Notes: generated by a model from the sequence alone, not told the origin. A stretch of DNA of 64,000 nucleotides from Pectobacterium sp. CFBP8739 (GCF_013449375.1 NZ_JACDRR010000005.1:414070-478069); one strand, 5' to 3'; positions 12,302-22,182 are shown, counted from the stretch's first letter. Numbers and translations: made by a program.

Positions 12302-13468
12302 TTAGTTCCAGACTGAATCAGGAACCTTCGCCAGATACAGCGCAGGTTTGCCATCTACGTCAGAAGTAAACAGAACTTGTTTATTATCCGGCGTGAAAGA
12401 AGGATGCGGGTGAGTCACCTGACGATCCCCTTCTAACACTTCCCAGGATGTATTGTGCTGTGCAATACGGTGTTCTTTGCCCGTTTTCAGGTTGAAAACA
12501 TACAGGAACGGATCGTTCTCGATTTTATAGCCACCATCGTCCTGCACGTCGGCTGGCGCATCGGAACCATCACCGACTAACAGCGTGCCATCATAGTTAC
12601 TCATCAGGTGAGAACACGGCGGCATGACGCGCAGTTGACGATCTTCCAGCGTAACAGGATCGATGCTACGGATATAGCGATTGCTATCGTCTTTCAGGTA
12701 AGAGACGTAAATCATCGCTGAACCATCCGGCACCCAGAATTCGTGGGTGCAGCTTTCGCCTTCAGCATGCTCTTTCACTTTACGCATGTTGGTCCCATCT
12801 TCGTTGATGAACCACATACGGGCATCAACCAGGTCATGCGGACCTTCGTGGCAGAAAGCTACGGTGTTGTCATCACCCGGACGGTAGATTGGGTGACCCA
12901 GCCACTGGTTTTCCTGAAGGATAGTCTGTGCTTCGCCCGTAACCAAATCGACACGAATCAGGCGGCAGCAAGGATTAGTGAAGTAGAATTCCTGGAATTT
13001 TTTCCAATCGGTCAGTGGTTTCCAGTCTTCTTTTTTGATCTCAATACCGACCATTTTGGTGCAATCGGAGTTAGCAACCCAGGTACCGTAACCAACCCAG
13101 TCGTCAGGCACCTGATAAATCGTTTTCTCTTCCAGTGTCTCCAGATCGACACGCATCAAATTACGAGTATTTTTAACGTAATACAGCGCATCGTCATTCG
13201 GGGACAGGAAGCCGCCGAAGGTGTTGTCGCCTTTGCCTTCAGTCAACTGCGTAGCGCTCTGCTCTTTTAAATCCAGCAGATAGTAGTTCCACGGGCCGTC
13301 AAACGCAGCACCAAACAGCAGCTTGCTGCCGTCATTGAAGAAGCACTTCTGGTAGAAATAGTTGCGGTGGCAGATAACATCGGGCGGGGTTAAACGCACA
13401 ACTTCGGTGCCAGTTGCTGAATCCTGGTAGGTATGGAACGTTAGGGGGATCTTGTTACCTTTGGCCAT
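12302..13468 (-). CDS. ogl: Oligogalacturonate lyase
   Basis: A 388-residue cytoplasmic enzyme, the length reported for the soft-rot family members. It cleaves short (often unsaturated) oligogalacturonides by beta-elimination to 5-keto-4-deoxyuronate, linking extracellular pectinases to central metabolism. It reads as a beta-propeller with repeated blade motifs (GAAFDGPWNYYLLDL, TPDNKQVLFTSDVDGKPALYL) and no signal peptide. The frame extends 23 codons further upstream, but MAKGNKIPLTFHTYQD is the family start. A strong KdgR box lies about 160 bases upstream. Confidence 0.96.
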   Translation of the reverse strand: MAKGNKIPLTFHTYQDSATGTEVVRLTPPDVICHRNYFYQKCFFNDGSKLLFGAAFDGPWNYYLLDLKEQSATQLTEGKGDNTFGGFLSPNDDALYYVKNTRNLMRVDLETLEEKTIYQVPDDWVGYGTWVANSDCTKMVGIEIKKEDWKPLTDWKKFQEFYFTNPCCRLIRVDLVTGEAQTILQENQWLGHPIYRPGDDNTVAFCHEGPHDLVDARMWFINEDGTNMRKVKEHAEGESCTHEFWVPDGSAMIYVSYLKDDSNRYIRSIDPVTLEDRQLRVMPPCSHLMSNYDGTLLVGDGSDAPADVQDDGGYKIENDPFLYVFNLKTGKEHRIAQHNTSWEVLEGDRQVTHPHPSFTPDNKQVLFTSDVDGKPALYLAKVPDSVWN

Positions 13469-13624
13469 CCGTAAATCCTTAGAACTTATCATGAAGAATC
13501 TGACGCCACACGCGCATACTCTTCGATAACCTGACATTCCGATCGCCCAGCAAACGGGTTACCCCGACACCGGTTGTTCAAAAATCAGGCCACCAACCTC
13601 ACGCGAGACGCCTGTTATATCGGC

Positions 13625-13677
13625 ATTATAGAAACAACGTTTCATTTTTCCGTGATCGTGGTTTTATTTTATAAAAC
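13625..13677 (-). promoter_or_regulatory. ogl promoter with KdgR box
   Basis: On the minus strand AAAATGAAACGTTGTTTCTA (13648-13629) fits the KdgR consensus AATRAAAYRnTGTTTYATT, and TATAAT follows at 13630-13625, so a bound repressor would cover the -10. Just upstream is a second palindrome, GTTTTAT-TTT-ATAAAAC (13661-13677), and a partial CRP half-site CGTGATCGTG at 13651-13660. No good -35 is seen, as expected for a CRP-helped promoter. Confidence 0.8.
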
Positions 13678-13769
13678 ATTCTTCCTATTTTCACCACCTG
13701 TTTCAGATCTAATGAAAACACACGAACGGAAAAAACGCAGGTTTGTTGGATCAATAAACGCAGAAATAA

Positions 13770-13790
13770 CAAAGGCCCGAGCGGGCCTTT
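13770..13790 (-). terminator. htpX terminator
   Basis: AAAGGCCC-GAGC-GGGCCTTT forms an 8-bp stem 19 bases past the htpX stop codon. The following minus-strand bases GTTATTTCT are only moderately T-rich. Confidence 0.7.
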
Positions 13791-13809
13791 GGGAAGAAAA
13801 CATCGTGAA

Positions 13810-14691
13810 TTACTTCAGGTAATCACCGGAACGGAGCGCTTCAATACGCTTATCCAACGGCGGGTGAGACATAAACAGTTCGCTGAAGGATTTCGATTTT
13901 CCGTTAATGCAGAAAGCCATCATGCTGCTCTCTTCCTGCGGTTCATAGCTGGTCTTCAAGCGTTGCAGTGCAGCGATCATTTTCTCACGCCCCACCAGCT
14001 TGGCTGACCCCGCATCCGCGTGGAATTCACGGTAGCGCGAGAACCACATGGTGATAATGCTAGCAAGAATACCAAACACCAGTTCCAGCACGGTCGCGAC
14101 AGCAAAATAAACCAGCGGGTTACCGTTACTACTTTCCTCTTCATCACGGTTGCCGGACAGGAAACCGGAAACGACCTGAGCAATCAGACGGGAAACGAAG
14201 ATAACGAAAGTATTCACTATCCCCTGAACCAACGTCATGGTCACCATGTCGCCATTCGCGATGTGGCTGATTTCATGCGCGATAACGGCTTCTGCTTCGT
14301 CACGACTCATGTTTTGCAACAAACCGGTACTGACCGCCACCAGCGACGCATCACGACGGGCTCCCGTCGCAAAGGCATTGATGTCCGGCGCATGGTAGAT
14401 AGCCACCTGCGGCATCGCGATCCCTGCTTGCTGTGACTGAGTACGAACGGTTTCCATCAGCCAGCGTTCCGTTTCGTTACGTGGTTGTTCAATGACTTCA
14501 CCGCCAACGGATCGTAACGCCATCCATTTAGACATCAGCAGTGAAACAAACGCACCGCCAAAGCCAAACAGCCCAGCCATAATCATTAAGCCCTGGACAC
14601 TGCTGGACTGAATTCCCGTCAGGCTGAGTACCAGCCCGAAAACCAACATCACCGCCAGGTTGGTGATCAGGAAAAGCGCAATACGCATCAT
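13810..14691 (-). CDS. htpX: HtpX, membrane zinc metalloprotease
   Basis: A 293-residue M48-family protease of the inner membrane that helps degrade misfolded membrane proteins along with FtsH. Two N-terminal membrane segments, the zinc motif [13 protein letters not shown] (HExxH) at about residue 140, two more hydrophobic stretches, and the third ligand region [12 protein letters not shown] are all intact. The frame starts upstream of the conserved [15 protein letters not shown]; 14691 gives the E. coli length. In E. coli it belongs to the Cpx envelope-stress response. Confidence 0.97.
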   Translation of the reverse strand: MMRIALFLITNLAVMLVFGLVLSLTGIQSSSVQGLMIMAGLFGFGGAFVSLLMSKWMALRSVGGEVIEQPRNETERWLMETVRTQSQQAGIAMPQVAIYHAPDINAFATGARRDASLVAVSTGLLQNMSRDEAEAVIAHEISHIANGDMVTMTLVQGIVNTFVIFVSRLIAQVVSGFLSGNRDEEESSNGNPLVYFAVATVLELVFGILASIITMWFSRYREFHADAGSAKLVGREKMIAALQRLKTSYEPQEESSMMAFCINGKSKSFSELFMSHPPLDKRIEALRSGDYLK

Positions 14692-14855
14692 AAAGGTCTG
14701 ATTTCCTCTCGCAGAAAGATAAAGTTTGCAACACATACATCGTATGGGTTGCCGTGGCATTTTCAAGCATTCTTAACTTTTCAGTTACTAAATCCACATA
14801 ACTTTACACTTTTCAAAAGGAAAGCGGCGTCCTATCTGATGTTAATCCTGCTGCG

Positions 14856-15095
14856 TCAGTACAACAGCGTTGATCGAAAATCGATAAACGCGTCGACGTG
14901 ATCGACCTGAATCGCGCCCACCCCAGCACGAATTAATGCTCCCCATACGGCGTCAGGATCCGCTAAGGCGTGCGTATCGCTATAGTCGAGAGAATGCGAA
15001 CAATCCAGCGTGTTCACCCAAATCCGCACCCCAAGCCGTTGAAACTCGGCATACGCTTCGGTCACCGCCTCAATCCTGCATTCGTATAGCCGCAC
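14856..15095 (-). pseudogene. Remnant of a glycerophosphodiester phosphodiesterase gene (3' end)
   Basis: A 79-codon frame ends with RIWVNTLDCSHSLDY and DAVWGALIRAGVGAIQVDHVDAFIDF. This looks like the C-terminal strand and final helix of GDPD enzymes, which end in a gxxIQTDxPxA-type motif. The catalytic N-terminal part is missing. It abuts, in another frame, a fragment of a ugpB-like gene at 15062-15277, so an internal deletion seems to have fused two once-neighbouring genes. No product is expected to work. Confidence 0.7.
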
Positions 15096-15277
15096 GTCAT
15101 CCCACTCTGGCGCAACCGCGCCGCATCGTACGCCAGTTCATTCCAGGTCCGTGGCGGCTTATCAGGGTCGAGCCCTGCCTTACTAAACGCATCTTTGTTG
15201 TAGTAGAGAACGAGGGTTGAACAGCAGGAGGTCGAGGCGAGTTTTATAATCGGACAATCTTGTGGCGAGCAGAACAT
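15062..15277 (-). pseudogene. Remnant of a ugpB-like glycerol-3-phosphate binding protein gene
   Basis: The frame includes [19 protein letters not shown], then [10 protein letters not shown] and SGMTCGY. These correspond to an internal part of UgpB ([23 protein letters not shown] in E. coli, from memory), roughly residues 130-190. The signal peptide and the C-terminal two thirds are gone, and the segment just before STLV is garbled. It lies between the htpX region and yhjX and runs into the GDPD fragment. The whole ugp transport operon that should lie between is absent. Confidence 0.75.
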
Positions 15278-15300
15278 CGGCTGCCCGCCACGGTATTCGA

Positions 15301-16524
15301 TTAGCTTTGAGCGTGAGCCATATCTGCACGCAGTGAAGCACTAACCGGTTGATGTTTAGGTGGTTTGACCCACAGAGTAATCAGCAGCGAAACGACAGAC
15401 ATGATGATGATTGCCGTAAATGTAGCCTGGAAGCCTCCAAGCTGCGCCGCGATAAACGAACCCGACAGCGCGCCAATGCCGAATCCCTGATAAATGACGC
15501 CATAGTTTTTGCTGTGATTTTTCAGGCCAAAGAAGTCACCGACAATCGCTGGGAACACGGTGATATTGCCACCAAAGCAGAAAGCAATCGCGCTGACACA
15601 GATAAAGAACAGCAGCGGATTCAGCGGCAGGAACGTCATTACGGAGACCGCAAGAATCGTCACGAACAGCGTAAAGCTGATGACCCGCATACGCCCGACA
15701 CTGTCGGAAAGCGCGCCAAGGACTATGCGTCCCACGGTATTAAAAATCGCAATCGCCGACACCGCATTGGCCGCCATCGCCCTATCCATTCCGGCCATTT
15801 GTACGCCAATATCTTTCACGATACCGATCAAATACAACCCACTCATGCACGCGGTGAAGAAGATAATAAATAGCAAATACGACTCTTTTGTTGCCAACAT
15901 TTCAGCCAGCGAAAAGTCTCGCGTCTGTCCCTGAGCCGCACTCTGTTGAACTGGCACCGCAGCAGGTTCTTTCAGCAGTGAACTCCCGACCAGAATCATC
16001 GCCATAACGATAACGCCCCAGTAGAAAAAGGCTTCTGACACACCGACTTCTGCAATCAAAAAGCTGTTGACGTATTTGAACAGCAGGCTTCCGGTACCAA
16101 AGGCGCCAACAGAAATGCCCGCGATTAACCCTTTCCGATTCGGGAACCATTTGATCAGGTTGGACAACGTCGTGATATAAGCCGTACCGTCAGCAAAACC
16201 GACAACCACGCCCATCAGCAAATAAATCAGCGTCAGCGACGAGCTCACCGCACTCGCCATCAGCCCCGCGCCCAGCGCGATACCGGCAATCATGGTCAGG
16301 CGACGCAGACCAATGCGCTCCTGAAACTTACCGGCAAACAACGTAGCAAAAGCCAGACAGAAACTGGTGATGGAAAACGTCGTCGCCACTGAACTCAGCG
16401 TCCAGCCAAATTTGTCCACCAGCGGCTGGTTGAACAAACTCCAGGTGTAAATCGTTCCGAGTCCCATTTGGGTGATGATCGTACCGAGGACGATCAATCC
16501 ACGGTTAACAGGTTTGGTATTCAT
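15301..16524 (-). CDS. yhjX: YhjX-like MFS transporter, target of YpdAB
   Basis: A 407-residue inner-membrane transporter with about twelve hydrophobic segments, of the oxalate/formate antiporter branch of the major facilitator family. The stretches [35 protein letters not shown] and [12 protein letters not shown] are close to E. coli YhjX. In E. coli yhjX is induced by extracellular pyruvate through YpdA/YpdB; the transported compound is not firmly known. Here it lies directly downstream of ypdB, and its upstream DNA carries the YpdB direct repeats, so the regulator and its target are physically linked, unlike in E. coli. Confidence 0.9.
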   Translation of the reverse strand: MNTKPVNRGLIVLGTIITQMGLGTIYTWSLFNQPLVDKFGWTLSSVATTFSITSFCLAFATLFAGKFQERIGLRRLTMIAGIALGAGLMASAVSSSLTLIYLLMGVVVGFADGTAYITTLSNLIKWFPNRKGLIAGISVGAFGTGSLLFKYVNSFLIAEVGVSEAFFYWGVIVMAMILVGSSLLKEPAAVPVQQSAAQGQTRDFSLAEMLATKESYLLFIIFFTACMSGLYLIGIVKDIGVQMAGMDRAMAANAVSAIAIFNTVGRIVLGALSDSVGRMRVISFTLFVTILAVSVMTFLPLNPLLFFICVSAIAFCFGGNITVFPAIVGDFFGLKNHSKNYGVIYQGFGIGALSGSFIAAQLGGFQATFTAIIIMSVVSLLITLWVKPPKHQPVSASLRADMAHAQS

Positions 16525-16610
16525 GGGCTTTCCCCTACATCAAATTGGTCCGATTCACTCGGTACGCTAAAAAATATAAGCTGATGTGGAGAAGGAAAAA
16601 TCCATCAAAA

Positions 16611-16658
16611 CACTGTCAGCTTATGGGCTGGAGCCAGTATACAAGCGGGCTGACAGTG
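16611..16658. repeat. 10-bp perfect inverted repeat enclosing the yhjX -10 element
   Basis: CACTGTCAGC (16611-16620) and GCTGACAGTG (16649-16658) are exact reverse complements separated by 28 bases. The minus-strand -10 TATACT (16641-16636) lies in the loop. The spacing of the arms, 38 bases start to start, is close to whole helical turns. It is not part of the YpdB repeats and could be an operator for another regulator or a DNA or RNA hairpin. Confidence 0.7.
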
Positions 16659-16705
16659 GTTGATCGAATGGGGAATGAGATGCCTGAAACGCGGAATGAA
16701 ATGCC
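16636..16705 (-). promoter_or_regulatory. yhjX promoter with YpdB direct repeats
   Basis: On the minus strand GGCATTTCAT (16705-16696), 11 bases, then GGCATCTCAT (16684-16675). This matches the published YpdB site, two GGCATTTCAT elements 11 bases apart, with one mismatch. Ten bases further is a weak -35 ATCAAC (16664-16659), a 17-base spacer and TATACT (16641-16636). The spacing suits activation by a LytTR regulator bound beside a poor -35. The distal repeat begins right at the ypdB stop codon. Confidence 0.88.
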
Positions 16706-16706
16706 G

Positions 16707-17456
16707 TTAAAGGCGCATCAATGACCTAAACGCCTTTATCTTGCTCCGGCTTACCGGCACTTCAAAATCTAGGTCGTTCAATCGCAGGATATAGGTGTTG
16801 TTAAACCACGGCACAATTTCACGGATTTTTGTCAGGTTGACGCAGTAAGAACGGTGACAGCGGAAGAAATACTCTTCCGGCAAACGGCTACAAAACTCCG
16901 TAATATTCATCGGCATGATGAATTCCTCACGTCGGGTATAAACCAGCGTGACCTTTTCCTGCGCCGCGGCATAGTAGATATTGTTGATATCCGTGACGAT
17001 AATGCGTTCGTCTTTCATCAAGTTAATGGTGTGCTGCGCACTCCTCGGCGCACCAGAAGACGCGCCGGTGTCGACAGCGGGAGTCATTTGCCGCTGTTGC
17101 CAGGTCGCTTCCAACTTACGTAGCATCGTGACAATACGTGATTCATGGTACGGCTTAAGAATGTAATCAAAGGCTTCGACCTCAAAGGCCTCCACCGCAT
17201 GCTCTTTGTACGCCGTAATAAAAATGATGTAGGGCTTATGCGCAAATTTGCTGATATTTTGCGCCAGCCAGACGCCGTCCAACGAGGGAATATTGATATC
17301 CAGAAAGATCGCATCGACCTCGTTATGCTGCAAATACTTCAGTACATCCAGCCCGTCATCAAATGTCGCCTCAATCGTAATATCACTGTGCTGTTTGATA
17401 AGATAATTCAGCTCTTGCTGCGCGAGGAACTCATCTTCAACAATAATAGCTTTCAT
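16707..17456 (-). CDS. ypdB: YpdB, LytTR-type response regulator
   Basis: A 249-residue regulator. The receiver domain (residues 1-120) has the acidic pair ED at 7-8, the phospho-acceptor Asp53 in [11 protein letters not shown] and Lys at about 105. After a variable linker rich in A, S and P, the LytTR DNA-binding domain (about 145-245) shows [15 protein letters not shown]. Pyruvate sensed by YpdA leads to its phosphorylation and activation of yhjX. It overlaps ypdA by four bases (ATGA), so the two are translationally coupled. Confidence 0.95.
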   Translation of the reverse strand: MKAIIVEDEFLAQQELNYLIKQHSDITIEATFDDGLDVLKYLQHNEVDAIFLDINIPSLDGVWLAQNISKFAHKPYIIFITAYKEHAVEAFEVEAFDYILKPYHESRIVTMLRKLEATWQQRQMTPAVDTGASSGAPRSAQHTINLMKDERIIVTDINNIYYAAAQEKVTLVYTRREEFIMPMNITEFCSRLPEEYFFRCHRSYCVNLTKIREIVPWFNNTYILRLNDLDFEVPVSRSKIKAFRSLMRL

Positions 17457-19198
17457 GGGTTGCCTCCGGTTTGTTCAGCAGCAGAATATCCCGACGGCGG
17501 CACCTGAATGGTATCCGGCAAGGCCGACGGTATTTTCTCTTCTCGTGGAATATAGAAATAAATTTCAGTACCGGGTTCCAGACGACGAATATGCAAGCCA
17601 TCGCCATAAAGCAGGCGAACGCGGTGATGGACATTCAGCAGGCCAATTCGATTCCCCGGTAACTCGTTACGCGCCACGCGGTCCATCGTTTCCTGACTAA
17701 TACCGTGCCCCGTGTCTTTTACCGCCACCAGCAACCTATCACCCTGCTCTTTCACGGATAGCACCACCGTGCCTTTCCCTCGACAAGGCTGAATACCATG
17801 CACAATCGCGTTTTCCACCAGTGGCTGAATTAATAAGCTGGGGACCTTATACGCCAGATCGTCATCGATGTCGTAAATCACCGTCAGTTTGGCGCCAAAC
17901 CGCGCCTGCTCAATCGCGATATAATCCTGTATCTGGTACAGCTCTTTTTTTATATCGATCAGCGCATCATCGTTAAGCTCGAGGTTATAGCGCAAATAGC
18001 GTGACAGATTGATCACCAACTGACGCGCGGTATCGGGATTAATACGAATAGACGAGGAAATCGCATTCAGCGCATTAAAAAGAAAGTGTGGGTTGATTTT
18101 ACTTTGTAGCGCTCTCAATTCCGCCTTATTTGCCATATCACGTAGCTGCTCGGTGCGGGATACTTCAATTTGCGTTGACATAATTTGTGATAAACCGACG
18201 GCCATTACGCGTAATGAATAGGTAATTTTGTGGGCATGGCGATAATAGATTTTTAGCGTACCCGTCACCTGCCCGTGTTCCCACAGCGGAATGACAATCA
18301 TCGAGTGGATTTCCGGCGTTAGGTGCTGTTCATCATTATTTTTAATGATGATTTTTCCGTCATGAATCGCCTGTTGCGTCATTGGGCTGATAATGTCGTG
18401 GCCGATATTATATTTTTCCTCCCCAATCCCCACATACGCCTGAATATGCTGTGTATTCGTTATCGCCACCGCGTCTGCATTAATTTCAGTACGAATAATG
18501 CGACAGATAGCCGTCAGCGAATCACTGTTGATATTGCGGAAATACGGCAGTGTTTTATGTGCAATATCCAGCGCGAGCTTAGCCTGTCTGGCAGCAATCA
18601 CCTCTTTTTCATTCGCCACGCTCTGCACCAGCAAGACAATCAGGCCAATACAGACAGAGCCGAGAATCATCGGCACCGCAATTTTTGAAACAATATCCAG
18701 CCCTAATTCGATCGGCGTCGCCCATGCCACCACCAGCAGCATCGTTAACGATTCGCACAGCATGCCGCCCAGAATCCCGATGCTCCACTGCTGCTCTTTT
18801 TTGACTTTCTTATTGATGTAGCCGGAAGTGATACCGGCGATAATGCTGGTAATCAGGCAAGGTACGGAAGTGATACCGTCGATATCAATGAGATAGCGGT
18901 GCACTCCCGCAATGATACCCGTCGCAATCCCCACCCAGGGGCCGAAGAGAATACCGCCAGACATCACGGCAATGACGCGCACGTTGACGAGCGACCCTTC
19001 AACATTAATACCGGAATAGGTACCGAACAGCGCAAACAATGAAAAGATGGCTGTCACCGTCGCACGCTCTCTCGGCGAGTGTTGCTCTTTTTGCAGTAGT
19101 TGCCGGAACTGACGTGTTCTGGTGAGGAAAAACAGGCAAATCAGCATCAGCGCGGCGCGGTCGAAGACCGCAAGGAGCATCTCAAATATTTCGTGCAC
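17453..19198 (-). CDS. ypdA: YpdA, LytS-type pyruvate sensor kinase
   Basis: A 581-residue membrane histidine kinase. Five or six hydrophobic segments (residues 1-200, 5TMR-LYT type) are followed by a GAF domain (about 225-345), the phospho-acceptor region [15 protein letters not shown] and a HATPase domain with [12 protein letters not shown] and a G-box DTGHGI. From memory it is much closer to E. coli YpdA than to BtsS. It forms one transcript with ypdB. Upstream, 163 bases separate it from the stop of the GGDEF-EAL gene. Confidence 0.95.
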   Translation of the reverse strand: MHEIFEMLLAVFDRAALMLICLFFLTRTRQFRQLLQKEQHSPRERATVTAIFSLFALFGTYSGINVEGSLVNVRVIAVMSGGILFGPWVGIATGIIAGVHRYLIDIDGITSVPCLITSIIAGITSGYINKKVKKEQQWSIGILGGMLCESLTMLLVVAWATPIELGLDIVSKIAVPMILGSVCIGLIVLLVQSVANEKEVIAARQAKLALDIAHKTLPYFRNINSDSLTAICRIIRTEINADAVAITNTQHIQAYVGIGEEKYNIGHDIISPMTQQAIHDGKIIIKNNDEQHLTPEIHSMIVIPLWEHGQVTGTLKIYYRHAHKITYSLRVMAVGLSQIMSTQIEVSRTEQLRDMANKAELRALQSKINPHFLFNALNAISSSIRINPDTARQLVINLSRYLRYNLELNDDALIDIKKELYQIQDYIAIEQARFGAKLTVIYDIDDDLAYKVPSLLIQPLVENAIVHGIQPCRGKGTVVLSVKEQGDRLLVAVKDTGHGISQETMDRVARNELPGNRIGLLNVHHRVRLLYGDGLHIRRLEPGTEIYFYIPREEKIPSALPDTIQVPPSGYSAAEQTGGNP

Positions 19199-19361
19199 GG
19201 GATATCCAGTACAGGTTTACAAGCCTGCACTATAGAAAAAATGTGATCCATATTCCACTTTTTAGTCTGTTAACCGCGTGTACCGTGAGGAATTATGAAA
19301 GCCAGCGGACGTTGGCCTTTAAGAAAGACATACCACAACCGTTATCCGTCTATTTACTGAC

Positions 19362-21530
19362 TTACACGTCTATGGGCTTATTCAATTTCAGTAGCTGAGT
19401 AAATTCCTCCGCTGGCATCGGATGCCCAAACAGGTATCCCTGCGCTTCCTCACACCCTTTACTCCGCAGTCGTTCGCTCTGTTCTAATGTTTCTACCCCC
19501 TCTGCAATCACGCCTAGGCCAAAACTTTTCCCGAGATACAGGATCGCACGGACAATCGCCGCGTCCGGTGGAGATTCACACATGGTTCTGACAAAAGTCT
19601 GATCGATCTTCAACCGAGTTACCGGGTAATTTTTAAGCATACTCAGCGACGCGTAGCCCGTTCCATAGTCGTCAAAAGCAATACCGATTCCCGCGTCTCG
19701 CAGCGCCTTCAACGGTTGCAACATGTTTTCATCGTAACGCAGGATGATATTTTCCGTGATTTCCAGCTCCAGCGAGCTTGGCTGCAATCCTGTACGCGCA
19801 AGGATATCCATAATCTTCTGCGCCAACATACCGGTACGAAACTGTGCGCTGAAAAGATTAATGCTGATACGAAAATAGCTGTCACTCTCCCGACACCATT
19901 CCGCCGCCTGCCGACATGCCGTTTCGACGATCCAATCACCGACTCGCTCCGCCCACGGGCCATTTTCCAGTGCAGTAAGAAAAGCGGCAGGGCCAAGTAA
20001 TCCTCTTTCTGGGTGACGCCAGCGTAGTAGTGCTTCTGCGCCGACAATTTCATTTGTTGCCAGCTTTACCTGTGGCTGGTAGAACATCTCAAATTCATTG
20101 AGCTCATAAGCCCGCACGAACTCTAGCTGGAAGGCATGTTTGGCCTGAAAGACTTCAAGCAGCTCGCGCGTAAAAAAGCGATAACAGTTTCGGCCTTCAG
20201 ATTTCGCCTGATACAGTGCCAAATCTGCGCTGGTCAAAAGATCCTGCACGGTCAGCCCATATTCTGGGTACAACACCGCTCCAATGCTGGCGCTAATATT
20301 GATTTGATGATCGTCAATAATCATCGCCTGCGAAATTTCATGGATAATCTGCTCAGCAATTTTCCCTGCGGCTTTTTTATCATTCAGACCGGGAAACAAC
20401 AGCGCAAACTCATCGCCACCCATTCGCGCTACAACATCACCGGAGCGAACCGTGGCTTTTATTTTTTTGGCGACGTGTACCAGAATATTGTCGCCGCTGG
20501 AATGCCCTAGGCTGTCATTCACATCTTTAAATCCGTCCAGATCGACCATCATGATGCAGACTGCGGGTTCATTCTTTAGTGCGGTTTCCAGATTAGATGT
20601 CAGCAGCGTACGATTTGCCACTCCGGTTAACGGATCCAGATGCGCCAGCAAAAATAGGCGTTCTTCATTGCGTCGCCGCTCTGTAATATCGCGCAATATT
20701 GCGCCATAGCTAATATTGTTGTTGTCTTCCCACATCGAAACTGACAGTTCGACCGGAACCAGGCTACCGCTTTTGGCTTGCACGTTCAGTTCCAGCGTCA
20801 CGCCTTTCATCAGCGAATCACGATCGGCAACCAAGTGATTAAGTTGTACAACAAAGGCATCGGGTACAATGGTATTAATACTGCGGCCAATAATTTCCTC
20901 ATCAGTATATTCCAGCATATGCCCTGCGGCAGTATTCCAGAAGGTAATCATCCCCTTCTCATTAACGCACAGAATGGTATCAGGCGAGGTATTGGCAATA
21001 TTTTCGAAACGCACCTGACTGGCTTTGCGCGCAAGTTCCAGACGTCGCATTTCCAGCTTGTCCATGACTAATGAAGCCAGATCCTGCAAATTATGCTCGT
21101 CACGTTTGCTGAATGTCGCTCTGGGTTTCAAATCGATAATACATAAGGTACCAATGGCATGCCCGGACGGCGTAATTAAGGGAATACCGGCATAAAAACG
21201 AATGTAGGGAACCCCCACAACCAGAGGATTATTTTTAAAACGCGCATCCTTGAGAGCATCAGGCACTACCATGATTTTTTTCTTCAAGATCGTATGCGCG
21301 CAAAAAGAGATATCACGAGGCGTTTCGCAAAAAGGAACCCCCACGCTGGCAGCAAACAGTTGACGCTCAGCCTCCACCAACGACACCAAAACGATAGGTA
21401 CGCTAAAGATGTTAGCGGCCAGACTAATCAGGTTACTCAAACTCGGGTCAAATAATACGTTCTTAATTCCATACTCACGAAGAGCAGCAAGACGTTTGTC
21501 TTCATCTTTGCTTATTGGGGCACGACTCAT
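19362..21530 (-). CDS. GAF-PAS-GGDEF-EAL cyclic-di-GMP protein
   Basis: A 722-residue cytoplasmic protein with no membrane segment. Order: GAF domain (about 20-170), PAS domain (about 175-295, ending DITERRRNEERL), GGDEF domain (about 300-460) and EAL domain (about 470-715). The cyclase motif is intact (MGGDEFALLF) with an inhibitory I-site RSGD five residues before it. The EAL side has GAEALLRW, DDYGTGYASLSML and EGVET, all expected for an active phosphodiesterase. It could therefore make or break c-di-GMP; which activity wins cannot be told. It is monocistronic by context. Confidence 0.92.
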   Translation of the reverse strand: MSRAPISKDEDKRLAALREYGIKNVLFDPSLSNLISLAANIFSVPIVLVSLVEAERQLFAASVGVPFCETPRDISFCAHTILKKKIMVVPDALKDARFKNNPLVVGVPYIRFYAGIPLITPSGHAIGTLCIIDLKPRATFSKRDEHNLQDLASLVMDKLEMRRLELARKASQVRFENIANTSPDTILCVNEKGMITFWNTAAGHMLEYTDEEIIGRSINTIVPDAFVVQLNHLVADRDSLMKGVTLELNVQAKSGSLVPVELSVSMWEDNNNISYGAILRDITERRRNEERLFLLAHLDPLTGVANRTLLTSNLETALKNEPAVCIMMVDLDGFKDVNDSLGHSSGDNILVHVAKKIKATVRSGDVVARMGGDEFALLFPGLNDKKAAGKIAEQIIHEISQAMIIDDHQINISASIGAVLYPEYGLTVQDLLTSADLALYQAKSEGRNCYRFFTRELLEVFQAKHAFQLEFVRAYELNEFEMFYQPQVKLATNEIVGAEALLRWRHPERGLLGPAAFLTALENGPWAERVGDWIVETACRQAAEWCRESDSYFRISINLFSAQFRTGMLAQKIMDILARTGLQPSSLELEITENIILRYDENMLQPLKALRDAGIGIAFDDYGTGYASLSMLKNYPVTRLKIDQTFVRTMCESPPDAAIVRAILYLGKSFGLGVIAEGVETLEQSERLRSKGCEEAQGYLFGHPMPAEEFTQLLKLNKPIDV

Positions 21531-21924
21531 GGGTTCCCCCTCCCATCGTATTTAATGTTCAGATTAGACAAAAATTTAGCTATAAATCCAAAATGTTGCA
21601 GCAATGAGCACGATAAGAACAGCGGGCCAGCGTTATCAAACCAAAGCCCCTTCGCTTGCCTAGAATCACGACACATGGTGGCTGAGTGTTGAGTATGGCA
21701 AAAGATCCAGACTCTATCATCCCTTCAAGTCATTAATAATAACAAGTGGAAGTATCAATTAAGATGATAGGTGAAAAGCGAAATAGAAAGATAGCGACGC
21801 ACTCACAACGTTGCAGGATGGAAGCAAAAAAGAAAGGGGGACGGTTGGTATATTCAAATTTTCACAACTGGATAACGAAACATATTATCAAGTGATTAAC
21901 AGAATATAACCAACCGAGAAATCA
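21531..21924. other. Intergenic region with a long imperfect inverted repeat
   Basis: This A+T-rich stretch lies between the small minus-strand gene and the GGDEF-EAL gene. No coding frame is convincing. GGTTGGTATATTC (21843-21855) and GAATATAACCAACC (21902-21915) are reverse complements except for one inserted base, with a 46-base loop, just after the stop of the small upstream gene. Nothing else was recognised. Confidence 0.5.
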
Positions 21925-22182
21925 TTAGGCAGGAAAATAGGTTATGGAATGCTCAGGCGTGTCGTTTTTTGCTCGGATGACGACATCCCAAATCCCAGTA
22001 TAAGGCACCGTTAAATACACTTCGCCTTCCGCATGACGACAAATAGAATCCTGCGTAACACTATTCTCTTCAGCCAATGCTTCCTGTTCACCATTGCTCA
22101 TTTGCACTTCAAATGTATTTGCACACCGAACGATTACCGTATCACCACCAAACAGACTTAAACACGTGCGAATTACAGACAT
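21925..22182 (-). CDS. Small protein of unknown function, possibly DUF1883-like
   Basis: An 85-residue frame starting MSVIRTCLSLFGGDTVIV, with GGAGG four bases before the ATG at 22182. The longer frame to 22248 has no ribosome site. The pattern GDTVIVRC, a variable middle, then VPYTGIWDVVI recalls small beta-rich domains of the DUF1883 type, but the match is by eye and weak. Three Cys residues are present. No signal peptide. It is transcribed alone, upstream of the GGDEF-EAL gene but almost 400 bases from it. I do not assign a function. Confidence 0.6.
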   Translation of the reverse strand: MSVIRTCLSLFGGDTVIVRCANTFEVQMSNGEQEALAEENSVTQDSICRHAEGEVYLTVPYTGIWDVVIRAKNDTPEHSITYFPA

